Assembly: GCA_014529385.2 (NCBI GenBank)
Contig: CM043958.1
Span: forward strand, 147,309,885-147,373,884
Direction: 5' to 3'
Source of the DNA: Adiantum capillus-veneris
Taxonomy: Eukaryota > Streptophyta > Polypodiopsida > Polypodiales > Pteridaceae
Length of the DNA stretch: 64,000 nt
In this document: piece by piece, positions 12,513-21,491 of the stretch
Position numbering within the stretch: position 1 is the stretch's first letter
Layout of the letters: each line of letters begins with the position of its first letter
Notes under the pieces: model-generated
What the model was told of the DNA's origin: nothing
What the model saw: the letters and a program-made list of their open reading frames with translations, nothing else
Databases searched by the model: none
Program-made: the position numbers and the translations under genes

Positions 12513-12552
<40 letters not shown>

Positions 12553-13243
12553 TGAACCTCAAAAAAGTGAACGCAGCCACAATAAGGGATAATTATCCCT
12601 TGACGATCACAGAACATGTGCTTGAGAGGTGGCTGGGAAACGGGCTTATTTCTTTCTAGATGGGTTTTCAGGGTATAACCAATTGGCAATTGCAATAGAG
12701 GATCAACACAAAACAGCATTTGCCACAGAGTGGGGAATATATGCATATAGGGTTATGCCTTTTGGCCTAACCAATGCCCCAGCTACCTTCCAAAAGTTAA
12801 TGGCTCATGCGTTCAAAGAATACCTGAGAATATTCTTAGAAATATATATGGATGATCTCTGTGTCCACTCTCTTCTACGAGAAGAACATATTGACCATTT
12901 ACAAAAGGTATTTGAGAAGTGCAGAACATATCGAATCCGTCTCAACCTGGAAAAGTGCATTTTTATGGTTAGGCAAGGCTGCATCTTAGGAAATATTGTC
13001 TCAAGAAATGGCATAACCACTGACCTAGACAAAATAAGAGTCATAGTAGACTTGCCCAGGCCTACTAATGCCAAACAAGTACAATCCTTCATGGGACACT
13101 GCGGATATTATCAAAGATTCATATATATGTATGCAGTCATTGCACAACCTCTGTATTGTTTATTAGTCAGTTTCGACTGGACTGAGGAGTGTGAAACTTC
13201 ATTCCAAACGCTAAGGAAAACCTTGTATCAATGCTTGTACTGA
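12186..13243 (+). pseudogene. pol: E2 reverse transcriptase
   Basis: This is the reverse transcriptase domain of a Ty3/gypsy Pol. It begins with VFAWSYKDLKGVDPSICQHT at about 12267, then shifts frame near 12335 and continues KQRPYTYNDTFAKRIKEEV, WVSPFVVVPKNNGKLR. Motif-containing segments follow: DGFSGYNQ, MPFGLTNAPATFQ and the catalytic YMDDLCVHS at about 12845. Thumb/connection sequence includes EKCIFMVRQGCILGNIVS and FMGHCGYYQRF. A GT microsatellite (12504-12552) has expanded within LRVCV-NLKKVN without closing the frame, and a second frameshift lies near 12625 between LER and AGKRAYFFLDG. The catalytic YMDD pair is intact, but the frameshifts make it inactive as it stands. Confidence 0.92.
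12504..12552. repeat. (GT)n microsatellite inside RT
   Basis: This is a run of GT dinucleotides with one TATG interruption. It sits where related polymerases have LRVCV directly followed by NLKKVN, so the native GTGTGTGTG codons appear to have expanded. The reading frame stays open through it, adding Val-Cys repeats. Confidence 0.95.
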
Positions 13244-15198
13244 AAGCACCAGATTGGGAAAAGATATTCCATGTTCACATTGATGCATCTGCATATGCAA
13301 TTGGGAGTATTCTGGCTCAACCTGGAGACGGAACACTGGATTTCCCAGTTTGTTATGCAAACCGACAGCTAAATAGTGCAGAAAAGAACTACACCACCAC
13401 TGAAAGAGAGGGATTAGGAATGATTTATGCTATAAAGAAATTTCGGCATTACTTGCTCGCAAACAAATTTGTGTTCTTCATAGATCATCAAGCTCTTTTG
13501 TATCTAGTAAATAAACCATGCAATACTGGAAGAATTGTACGCTGGTTTATTATATTGCTAGAGTTTGACTTCACAGTGGTAGTAAAAAAGGGTGAAACTC
13601 ATTTACAGGCGGATCATCTTTCAAGGCTGCAAAACGGGGAAGCTCCTAAAGGAATAGACAATGACATACCTGATGCTTATCTTTTCAATATTGAAATGAT
13701 ACCCAAATGGTCTCAAGAAATTGTTAGCATTCTTTCCTTTGGAGGTAGATTTGATAACAAGGAAGACAGATCCAAACAACAAACATTTCGACAAACAAAA
13801 AACTTTCAGTTGATTGCAGGACGACTGTACTATCTAGGCTCGGATCAAATTCTACGATTATGTATAAATCCAGAGGAATTCGAGTGTTATCTTAAAGAAG
13901 CACACATCCAGGATTGTGCATTTCATTGTTCAACAATGAAAACACACCAAAGACTGAAACAATTAGGAGTTTATTGGCCAACTATGTATGCTGACACACA
14001 TGCTTATATTAACAATTGTACTATATGTAGTGCCAAACAATCGGTGGATCACGCGACATTGTTTCAGGTAAACATTGCACCTGCATGGAGTCAATATATC
14101 ATTGATTTTTTAACAACAAGGATATTTTCTGAAAACATAACAAAAGCGCAAAAAAGGGCTATAGAGCTGGAGGCTCGTGACTTTAACTTAATTGGAAATC
14201 AACTCTACAAGCGAGGAAAGGACAATCAACTTAGAATCTGTGCAAGTGAAAGCGAATACCTGTTGATTCTAGAACGCGCACATGGAGGAGTAAGTGGAGG
14301 CCATTTTTCAGGCGATAAGAGGGCAAAAATTGTCTTAACCGCAGGAATATGGTGGCCTACATTGCACATGGATGCTGAGGAGTTTGTAAAGCGTTGTGAC
14401 GCATGTCAACGTACTAAGGTGCCGATAAAAAGAGATGAGATGCCACTACGGCCAATGATGGGAGCACGCGCATTTGCAAAATGGGGCATTGATTTTGTGG
14501 GGCCTATTTCACCCCTTGCATATCGCACCCATACCCAATATATCATTGTTGCTACGGACTATCTCACAAAATGGGCGGAAGCCAAGGCAACACAAAAAGC
14601 AGACGCAAGAACCACTGCACAATTTTTGTATGAGAATGTCTTTGTACCATACGGATTACCAATAGAAATTGACAATGATCGAGGAACCCATTTTCTTAAT
14701 GAAGTCATTGAATATCTGCTAGAGGAATTCATGGTCATACATAGAAAATCTGCTACATATCATCCACAGGCAAATGGACAAGATGAGGACACAAATAAAA
14801 CACTAAGCATTGTTTTGACTAAAATTGTATCAGAGTCGAGGACAGACTGGGATCAGCAGTTACACTCAACACTATGGGCATACAGGGTAGCTTACAAAAC
14901 ATCAATCAAAACAACACAGTACAACATGGTGTTTGGTCTAAACGCTATATTACCCATAGAGTTTTTAGTTCCAACTCTACGAGTAGAAAAAATCTTAGAA
15001 TGGACAAGGCATGAGCTCTCTTCAAGAATAGATGAACTTGAAAAGCTAGATGAACTTCGACTGAGAGCTGTAGCTTCGATCTATGCTAAAAATGGAAGAC
15101 AAAAAGAGTTTTTTGACAAGCATGTGCGTACGAAAGAGTTCAAAACACATGATTGTGTACTTTGTTTATACTTTGAAGCAACATGCCAAGAAACTTAA
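13231..15198 (+). CDS. pol: E2 RNase H and integrase with two H2C2 modules
   Basis: This is the longest intact frame of E2 (655 residues). RNase H: FHVHIDASAYAIGSILAQ, then TTEREGLGMIYAIKKFRHYL and FFIDHQALLYL (13270-13500). Two zinc-binding modules follow. The first, about 13805-14045, contains EAH...H...CTICSAK; the second, about 14180-14430, contains RAHGGVSGGHFS, GIWWPT and CDACQRTK. The phrases NFQLIAGRLYYLG and DFNLIGNQLYKRG introduce the two modules, so the unit looks duplicated. The integrase core has WGIDFVGP, IDNDRGTHF and ANGQDEDTN, giving an intact D, D, E set. The C-terminal part runs into the post-integrase region. An upstream frame (12629-13243) overlaps its start by 13 bases. 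It would insert the cDNA, but the polyprotein upstream is broken. Confidence 0.92.
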   Translation: MLVLKAPDWEKIFHVHIDASAYAIGSILAQPGDGTLDFPVCYANRQLNSAEKNYTTTEREGLGMIYAIKKFRHYLLANKFVFFIDHQALLYLVNKPCNTGRIVRWFIILLEFDFTVVVKKGETHLQADHLSRLQNGEAPKGIDNDIPDAYLFNIEMIPKWSQEIVSILSFGGRFDNKEDRSKQQTFRQTKNFQLIAGRLYYLGSDQILRLCINPEEFECYLKEAHIQDCAFHCSTMKTHQRLKQLGVYWPTMYADTHAYINNCTICSAKQSVDHATLFQVNIAPAWSQYIIDFLTTRIFSENITKAQKRAIELEARDFNLIGNQLYKRGKDNQLRICASESEYLLILERAHGGVSGGHFSGDKRAKIVLTAGIWWPTLHMDAEEFVKRCDACQRTKVPIKRDEMPLRPMMGARAFAKWGIDFVGPISPLAYRTHTQYIIVATDYLTKWAEAKATQKADARTTAQFLYENVFVPYGLPIEIDNDRGTHFLNEVIEYLLEEFMVIHRKSATYHPQANGQDEDTNKTLSIVLTKIVSESRTDWDQQLHSTLWAYRVAYKTSIKTTQYNMVFGLNAILPIEFLVPTLRVEKILEWTRHELSSRIDELEKLDELRLRAVASIYAKNGRQKEFFDKHVRTKEFKTHDCVLCLYFEATCQET

Positions 15199-15750
15199 AA
15201 AGCGAGGGATGGGACCCTTTGTGATTAGTGACTTATCACAAAGTGGAGCTGTCAAACTTGCTACATTGGCATGAGAAGAAATGCCAAATTGGATTAGTGG
15301 GTGTCGGTTAAAAAAGTATCATTTACCACTAACACAGGATATGCTTCAACAAATCCATCAAGAAAAACAATGGATGAAGGAGAAACAGAGGGTACGAGAA
15401 GAAGCCCAAGTAGAAGCAAAAGAACGCATTGCAAAAAGAAGGTTCTACGACGACAACAACAAAGTGGATCACCATTGCGAATAAATGTTATTCGACTAAC
15501 GAATTTTGGTGAAGACACAGTGGAACTAATAATTGCAGTCAAAGTGGATAGCAATCAAGTTGAATCGACGGCATTGCTTGATTCTGGAGCTCAAGCAAAT
15601 CTGATCTCTCAGAAATTATATAAACATCTCAAGCCCAAAGATCACCTACATCCTACTCCACAAGTGCTGGAAAGTAGTACATCACATTCGCTAGGAACAT
15701 TGGGTTTGACTATATTGCATGTAAAAATAATCAATATATGTCATAATATA
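15083..15750 (+). pseudogene. E2 post-integrase region and N half of a second retropepsin
   Basis: After the integrase the frames 15083-15274 (EFKTHDCVLCLYF-like tail and KRGMGPFVISDL) and 15301-15484 (a Lys/Glu helix) lead to a retropepsin-like domain: VELIIAVKVDSNQVE, then TALLDSGAQANLISQKLYKHL at about 15565-15630. It carries a complete D-S-G. The domain is interrupted at 15750 by insertion of E3; its C-terminal half (FYVVEDASTLHPMLLGQPW) is found at 33717-33775. A second aspartic protease downstream of the integrase is not the usual Ty3/gypsy order. One frame offset exists between the halves, so the joined reading frame is also mutated. E1 carries the same module with a dead active site. 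Confidence 0.7.
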
Positions 15751-16730
15751 TGTCATAAAAATTAATATCTATCCAACCCAAATGATTTTCTCATATTAAA
15801 CTGATCACTTAATGTGGGAGAATACACGGGAACAAGGGTTAAGATATAGACATGTGCTTATAGATCTATCTCAACACGGGGCCAATGGTTAAGGGGCCCA
15901 AATGAGAGATGGTCTATCAAAGAGCAAGGCTAACCAATGGAGCATAAGACCTTAGGATTAGCTTCATTGAAGACCTCCAATAATGTGTGTAAAAGTCCTT
16001 TGACCTTAGGCAAGCTAGAGCTTGAGGTGGGAACCCGGCCTAAGCTCGAGGTGCTTGTCCTGCTTGAGGTGCTTGTCGTGCTTGAGGTGCTTGACATGCT
16101 TGAGGTGCTTGATTAAGATGCTTGAGGTGCTTGACTGGCTCCATGCTTGAGGTGCTTGACTTGCTACATGCTCCATGCTTGAGTGTGCTTGGACTTGCTA
16201 CATGATTAGTGCTTGAGATGCTTGCTGAGATGCTTGTGGACACACCCCCTAGTTCAAGTGCTTTGTCATGCTTGATGACTAAGGGGCTTGCTCTCATCCA
16301 AAGTCAAAAAGATCCCTACAAGGAAGGGGGCGAGCCTACAAAGGGGGGGATGAGAGAGAACACACACACACACACACACACAAGGGAAGCCCCAGCTTGA
16401 AGAGGCAGCAAGGACACTTGTCAAGTTCCTCCCCATGTTGCCCTCATGGTGTGCCTGAAGCCTATTGGTTGGCCACCCAAGGGGTCCAATGATAATTTAG
16501 GATATTTAATTACTTGATTTTTTCATTTGTCAAGTCCTCTCTCTCAAAGGGGAAAGGGGGACACTTGTCCCAAGGCTACCCCTGTTGCTTGTAATGGCTC
16601 CTGCTTGTGATTGGCTAGGACTGGAGGGGTCCAATGAGCTTCAAGCATGAGCTACAAGGGGGGGTCGACCCAAGCAATCTAGGGGGTTGCTTAGGGGGTA
16701 TACTCACCCACACACACTCACAAACACTCT
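15751..16730 (+). repeat. E3 5' LTR, left part
   Basis: Nearly identical to 31855-32808 in the 3' LTR, and continued at 26615 after the DNA transposon insertion. It contains a minisatellite of GCTTGAGGTGCTTGAC-like units (about 16046-16215), a CA microsatellite (about 16360-16382) and GC-rich unique sequence. The last bases before the insertion are ACACTCT, or ACACTCTCATT if CATT is counted as target duplication. Confidence 0.93.
16046..16215. repeat. Minisatellite in E3 LTR
   Basis: About ten degenerate copies of a 15-18-bp unit, TGCTTGAGGTGCTTGAC or similar, occur in tandem. The 3' LTR has the same array at about 32150-32280 with fewer units, so copy number has changed since insertion. No spacer structure suggests CRISPR. 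Confidence 0.9.
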
Positions 16731-16799
16731 CATTAAGAGAAATATGAACCTTGCATGGGCCTTGTAAGGAATCTTAATTTTTAGGGATTAAGGTTAATG
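16731..16799. repeat. Left terminal inverted repeat of the DNA transposon
   Basis: The left terminus is CATTAAGAGAAATATGAACC at 16731-16750, then a GGGCC block, then GGGATTAAGGTTAAT at about 16785-16799. It pairs with the right end in inverted orientation, with two mismatches in the first 20 bases. Confidence 0.85.
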
Positions 16800-17457
16800 T
16801 TGTGTGGGGTTTAGGGGGCAAGGGCATTGAAGAAGGTAGTTTTGAGTAGGCTTTTCTAGCCTTTTTTTTAGACAAATGTAGGATGTGGACCTAAAGGGTT
16901 GCTTTCTCTCTCTATCTATTTTTAAAGTGAAGGAAGCATAGGGGTGTGTCCACATCAGCAATTCCGTGGGTCAAAAAGAGTCAAAATTTGACTTTTTAAA
17001 AAAATTCATTTTTATTTGTTTGTTTTTTACTTAAAACTCCTCCCAACATATAATACATATCCAAAAATCATTTTTTGACACCATTTTTTAACCCACAAAC
17101 CCAAGCTTAGAAAGTCCATTTTTTCAAAATCTTTCTTTTCCCCCCAAAAAGTAATAAACATTTTGTTCTCTCATCCTCCTCCCTCCCTCCTCCTCCCTCC
17201 TCTCTCCCCCCTCCCTCCTCTCCCTCTACCCCTCCTTCCTCCTCCCTCCCCTCCTCTCCCTCCCCGCACACCCCTCTCCTCTTGCCCACTCTACCCCTAT
17301 CCCTCTCTAACTTGCTCATACCCCTACCCCTACAGCTTCCATGCTTCACGGACATCACAAATGTCTCCCTCCACCCTTACGATCCTATAAGCCGCTTCCA
17401 TCCACCGTTTAATAGCCTTTCCACATTTCTTCAATTTCTTGGGAGGGAGAAGCAGGC
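16800..17457. other. Left subterminal noncoding region with pyrimidine tract
   Basis: No gene is supported here. The region holds A/T-rich sequence and then a strongly asymmetric CCTCC/CTCC tract at about 17168-17290. Open frames across this tract are low-complexity artefacts. The position, just upstream of the transposase-like gene, would suit a promoter or a triplex-prone element, but neither is demonstrated. Confidence 0.5.
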
Positions 17458-20129
17458 TTGTTAGTCTATTGCAAGCGGCTGTGTATGGGTGCAGGTGCTT
17501 CTTTGCATATGTGGATGCACGAATGTCAAGCTCTTCATCTCAAGACGACAGCATTACAAGAGAGTGTTGCCTCTTCGGAGAGGGTAGTTAAAAGTCTTGA
17601 ACAACAAATGCAAGAAAAGGAGTCCCACATCCAGAAGCTTACAACACCATCACATACTGAAAGAAACACCCCTTGGTGCAAGGGAACGCAAACGCCCGTA
17701 TTCATCCATTGAAACTCTTGCACATTCCGAGGAGCATGCAAACGACGAGTTACAGCCACAAGGTGATTTGGTCTTTACTTGCATGCTGCATTCTTACTTC
17801 ACACTATTTTTTAACATTTATGTTTATTTGTTGCTAGAAACTTCATCCAGGAGGCATGCGGTGGAACAAGCCAAGATAATCGAGTCAACCTTCTCACTAG
17901 TTGTCTCAATACCGAGGACGTTATTTCTATCTTACAATCACCTGGAGGTAAGCACATTAAGGATGCAGTCACCAAGGACCTTATGCGTAAATTAAGAAAT
18001 GTGGTTAATGATGATGACGTTCAATAAGCTTGTGATGAGGCTGGAATCAGCACCAAAGCCTATCAGGCTATTTTTCAACTCCTAAAGGATTCCCTCAAAG
18101 AACATGGCATTGTGGAAAACCTATTTCCCGTTCCTCACAAGGTCAATCTCGCAAAGAAGGCCACAAATGAAGATGTGTTCTCCCACATTGGGACATACCT
18201 ACACATTGAGGACACAATGCCAACTTCCCTTTATGCTTCGTGCGCAACAAAGACAAGGGGAAAAGGTAAGAAACAATCCATAAGACCTTCGAATAAGGGC
18301 TTTCCTACAATGTGGAACAATATTTTCGTGGATCTTAGAAGGCTTCAAGAAGCCATGCTTAGATTTTACGAGTTACCTGAAGAAGGTGACACACTTTACT
18401 TTTTTCTTTGATATTATTCTTTTCATAGAAGCTGAAGTTTAAGGTCTTAGCACTATTTATTTTGTAGTGCTTGGCACAAAAGTCGCTTTTGTGCTGAAAC
18501 TCGATGAGTGTCAAATAGTGAAAGGCCGAAGGTTAGAGAGGCTAAGTGTCACTCTAATGAACGAGGCCCTTCTGCAAACCAAGCGAAGGGATTTAGTCGA
18601 TCCATATCCCACCCTATCTTTTAGCGTGCAATCAGAGAAAGACATTTGGTGGTTGGGTGCTATTGAGATGCCCAAAGAGACCAATGGAGTACTTTCGTGG
18701 ATTTTTGAGAGAACTCCATGGATCACAGAAGTAATACACTCCCAAATTGCAGGTCAGAAGTTGGAGATTGAGGGCTTTGGTAGTTATGATGTGGAGTGGC
18801 ACTTAGGTGGGGATTTGAAGACCATAAAGTGTTTGCTTGGCTGCAAACAAGGGGCTTCTTCTCTCATGCCTTGTCCATTTTTCACTCGAGGGTACAAACC
18901 TAATGGACAAAAATCACATAAGAGCATTGCAAAGGCCAGTTACATGCTTCCATGGCAAGGGCATGGAGAACAAGGGTTAGATTGTCATGATGTTGGAGAT
19001 GAAGGTAGAGAATGGGAAGCATCTATTCTGAGATGTCCCATGCTCAATGCCCCAGACCATGATCAAAAGGACCACACTTGGAATCCAATCTTTCGATTTC
19101 CTCTATCGAATGTACATTTTTGTACATTACACGCATTCATGTGTATTTTTGATAGGCTATTGAAGCTCCACATTGACTATGCTTTCACAATGAAACCGTT
19201 GGAAAAGTCCCAGGAAGCGATCGAAAGAGTGGAGGTACTCTTGAATTCCATTGGCTGTCACGGTGGAAATGTGTCTATAGTTGCTGCAAAGAACACAGGG
19301 GAGGCCCATGAAATTGCTCAACAAGTGTCAATGAGTGGACAAAAAGCTAGACACTTTTTGAAGAAAGTTTCCCAAGGAAAGCCAAGTCGATATGATGCTC
19401 AAAGCAGCTCCAACCAGCAGGCAGGTAACCTTTGGGAGCTTTGGAAGGAGTTATGCAAAGCTACTACTGACAATGATTCAAATGGCGAGCTTGCAAACAA
19501 GCGCAAGCAAGTTTGGGCCCATTTTGATAAAATGGTCAAGCTTATGAGCCTTTACAGCACAACAGAAGAACAACGGCAATCATTTCAAGAAGCTTTGGCG
19601 GATTTTACCAAGGTCTTCACCCTTTCTTGGGGTGAAAATAACATCACACATTACATGGTAAGTCATTCATGGTGTATTCATTACAAGGGATTGTTTTTAT
19701 TTACTAATTTGGATCGTTTGCTCATGTGAACAGCATATCTTGTTTGCGCATGGTGCATTTTTTATGCACAAGTATGGATCGCTTGAAATTTTTAGCACTC
19801 AAGGCATGGAGAAGTCCCATTATCGAGCAAGGGGAGTGTACTTCAAAAATACTCGACATGGTGGTGGAATGGTGCAATCCAATAATTTGGAGGAGATGTT
19901 CAACTGGTTTTTTTGCACAACATTTGCTCGTAAGCTCACAATGGAGCGTGCGCGACAATCCAAGATTGCTATTGAAGTGCGCAAATGGAGTCGTCAAGAG
20001 CATAGCAACAAGTGGCAAATGTCGCAAGGTCCCACCAAGCATGCTGCATGGCGACGATGCAGAGTGCGACAAGGATCAAAGTGGATACTGCACGAGTCAC
20101 TAAACGTGAACGCAGGGTCCAACTCTTAG
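17458..20129 (+). pseudogene. DDE-transposase-like gene, four exons, two nonsense codons
   Basis: The proposed exons are 17458-17762, 17838-18385, 18468-19657 and 19734-20129. The GT-AG introns are 75-82 bp, and the reading frame is kept across all three. The product would be about 810 residues. It starts with a coiled coil (SSERVVKSLEQQMQEKESHI). A domain with CDEAGISTKAYQAIFQLLKD follows at about 18030. A candidate DDE core begins with FVLKLDECQIVKG (about 18490), then WHLGGDLKTIKCLLGCKQG (about 18800), a Cys pair MPCPFF, LHAFMCIFDRLLKL (about 19120) and a long helical insertion. The last exon has FAHGAFFMHKYGSLEIFSTQG followed by MEKSHY (about 19745-19815). The order D, GGD/LKT, C..., LH, late E resembles RAG1/Transib and related insertion-containing transposases. 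That is a resemblance of layout only. Stops TGA 17710 and TAA 18025 suggest this copy is inactive. Confidence 0.6.
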
Positions 20130-20179
20130 CGACATATTTATTTAAAAAATAATACTTCTTTTGAAAAAATTAGTGTGAA

Positions 20180-20268
20180 CAGGGCCCTTTTTAAATGGGC
20201 CCTTATAAATATTGCATGCTCTCATAAATCACTCATTTCTTAAGAACAGGTGAGCTCTTACCAACGAA
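20180..20268 (+). promoter_or_regulatory. Putative promoter and 5' UTR of the H3-like gene
   Basis: The 139 bp between the transposase stop and the H3-like ATG contain TTATAAATA at 20203-20211, about 60 bp before the start codon. Just upstream is a small inverted repeat, AGGGCCC-TTTTTAAAT-GGGCCCT (20181-20203). The TGGGCC core resembles motifs of plant S-phase genes, but this is a short match. No other obvious elements are visible. Confidence 0.45.
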
Positions 20269-21165
20269 ATGGCGCGCACCAAACAAACCGCGAAAGAGCA
20301 TCCGCCTGCCAACAAAAACACCCTCCAAGGATGTGAGAAGCCGTCATGGCTTAAAGGCACAAGAAAACGGCCACGAACACCTGGCCGTTCCAGGAACTCT
20401 TCTGGTAGTGGGCATGGTGGTAGGGCACGAGAGTCATCAAGGACAGTTGAATCTCCACCTCCTCAAGATATAACACCTAGAAAGAGAATGAAGCAACGTG
20501 CCCAGCGCTGGAGAGAAGCAGAGGGCCAGCAAACATCAGAGTCCGATAGGGAGCATCCGTCGCGTCCCCAATCACAAACAGGACCATCCAGGACTCGGGT
20601 GGTCAATACAAACACCGAATCAGAGAGTGAGCCACCATGGCTGCGAGAAAAAATACCGCGCACACACCGGGTGGCCGTTGGGGGGAAGACATTGCCTCAA
20701 GGCAAGGGAGCTCTCCCCACACGACAAGATCGGCAACCAAGGGAAGAGGAAGAATCAGAACAGGCTGCAGAACCAGTCCCTAAGCATGTAAACAGACGCA
20801 AGTCTAAGTTTTTCAAGAAGCCTTCACGCCGCCCGCCAGCAAATGTGCAAGTGCCCCCAAGACAACCGCAGCGGTGCCGAAAAATAGCAAGGGCATTTTC
20901 ACAAATCCGCCACTACCAGAAGATGACGGAGCTCTTGATTCGACGCGCCCCCTTTGCTCGCACTGTGAAGGAAGTGCTTCAAAGCTATGGAAATCAGTAT
21001 AGAATGCAAGCAATAGCGCTAGAGGCTATTCAAGAAGCTGCAGAGGCCCACATCATTTCAGTGTTGGAAGATACCAACCTATGTGCCATTCATGCAAAGC
21101 GAGTAACAATACAGCCAAAAGATATGCAGCTTGCACGACGATTGCGACGAAACTTCGAGCATTAG
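20269..21165 (+). CDS. Histone H3-like protein with about 200-residue tail (transposon cargo)
   Basis: An uninterrupted intronless frame of 298 residues. The mature N-terminus would be ARTKQTA, identical to H3 residues 1-7 and including Lys4. The next residues are KEHPP instead of RKSTG, so Lys9 and Ser10 are absent. Residues 10-200 are a basic, Arg/Ser/Pro-rich tail with two similar motifs, [14 protein letters not shown] and [14 protein letters not shown]. The fold spans about residues 205-296: [26 protein letters not shown] and [26 protein letters not shown]. From the alpha-N helix to the end it aligns with canonical H3 without gaps, including the loop 1 Arg and the Cys110/His113 pair, unlike CENH3 with its longer loop 1. 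AATAAA at 21308 could serve polyadenylation. It probably enters nucleosomes with H4; its role in transposition is inference. Confidence 0.88.
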   Translation: MARTKQTAKEHPPANKNTLQGCEKPSWLKGTRKRPRTPGRSRNSSGSGHGGRARESSRTVESPPPQDITPRKRMKQRAQRWREAEGQQTSESDREHPSRPQSQTGPSRTRVVNTNTESESEPPWLREKIPRTHRVAVGGKTLPQGKGALPTRQDRQPREEEESEQAAEPVPKHVNRRKSKFFKKPSRRPPANVQVPPRQPQRCRKIARAFSQIRHYQKMTELLIRRAPFARTVKEVLQSYGNQYRMQAIALEAIQEAAEAHIISVLEDTNLCAIHAKRVTIQPKDMQLARRLRRNFEH

Positions 21166-21321
21166 CCGAAGTTACCCCTCTTTTTGTATTGCACACCCTT
21201 ATCTTTGTAATGATTTGACTTTCCAATGACAATATGATCAACAGTTGTGTCTACTCTGTCTATTATCTTTGTAATTTCAAGTTCTGTATGTAATTGTAGT
21301 CAATTTCAATAAATTTGTGCA

Positions 21322-21491
21322 TTTTAAGTACCCTTAGGGGTAGATAAGCCTACAAGGGGCAGAAAAAGGCATGGCCACAAGGGCGCGCAAATGGCCCATC
21401 CAATCAGTTTTGGATGGGCCATTTGCGCGCCCTTGTGGCCATGCCTTTTTCTGCCCCTTGTAGGCTTATCTACCCCCAAGGGTACTTAAAA
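21322..21491. repeat. Hairpin 1 of transposon array
   Basis: Arms 21322-21402 and 21411-21491 are about 81 bp each and almost perfectly complementary, with an 8-bp loop. The arms contain GGCCATTTGCGCGCCCTTGT near the tip and TTAAGTACCC at the base. It lies about 155 bp after the H3-like stop codon. Confidence 0.97.

Noticed and set aside
16046-16215. Tandem short repeats resembling a CRISPR array
   Set aside because: The units are contiguous and degenerate with no unique spacers, and they occur in both LTRs of a plant retrotransposon.
17107-17390. Open frames across the pyrimidine tract on both strands
   Set aside because: Gly/Glu- or Pro/Leu-only translations arise from CCTCC repeats and carry no domain.
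20269-21165. H3-like gene as a centromeric CENH3
   Set aside because: Loop 1 has the canonical H3 length with no extra residues, and the N-terminus is identical to conventional H3. The long tail alone is not enough for CENH3.
20269-21165. H3-like gene as an ordinary host histone gene captured by chance next to repeats
   Set aside because: It lies within the terminal repeats of one element, and its tail is unlike any host H3. Chance neighbourhood remains possible until other copies are seen.
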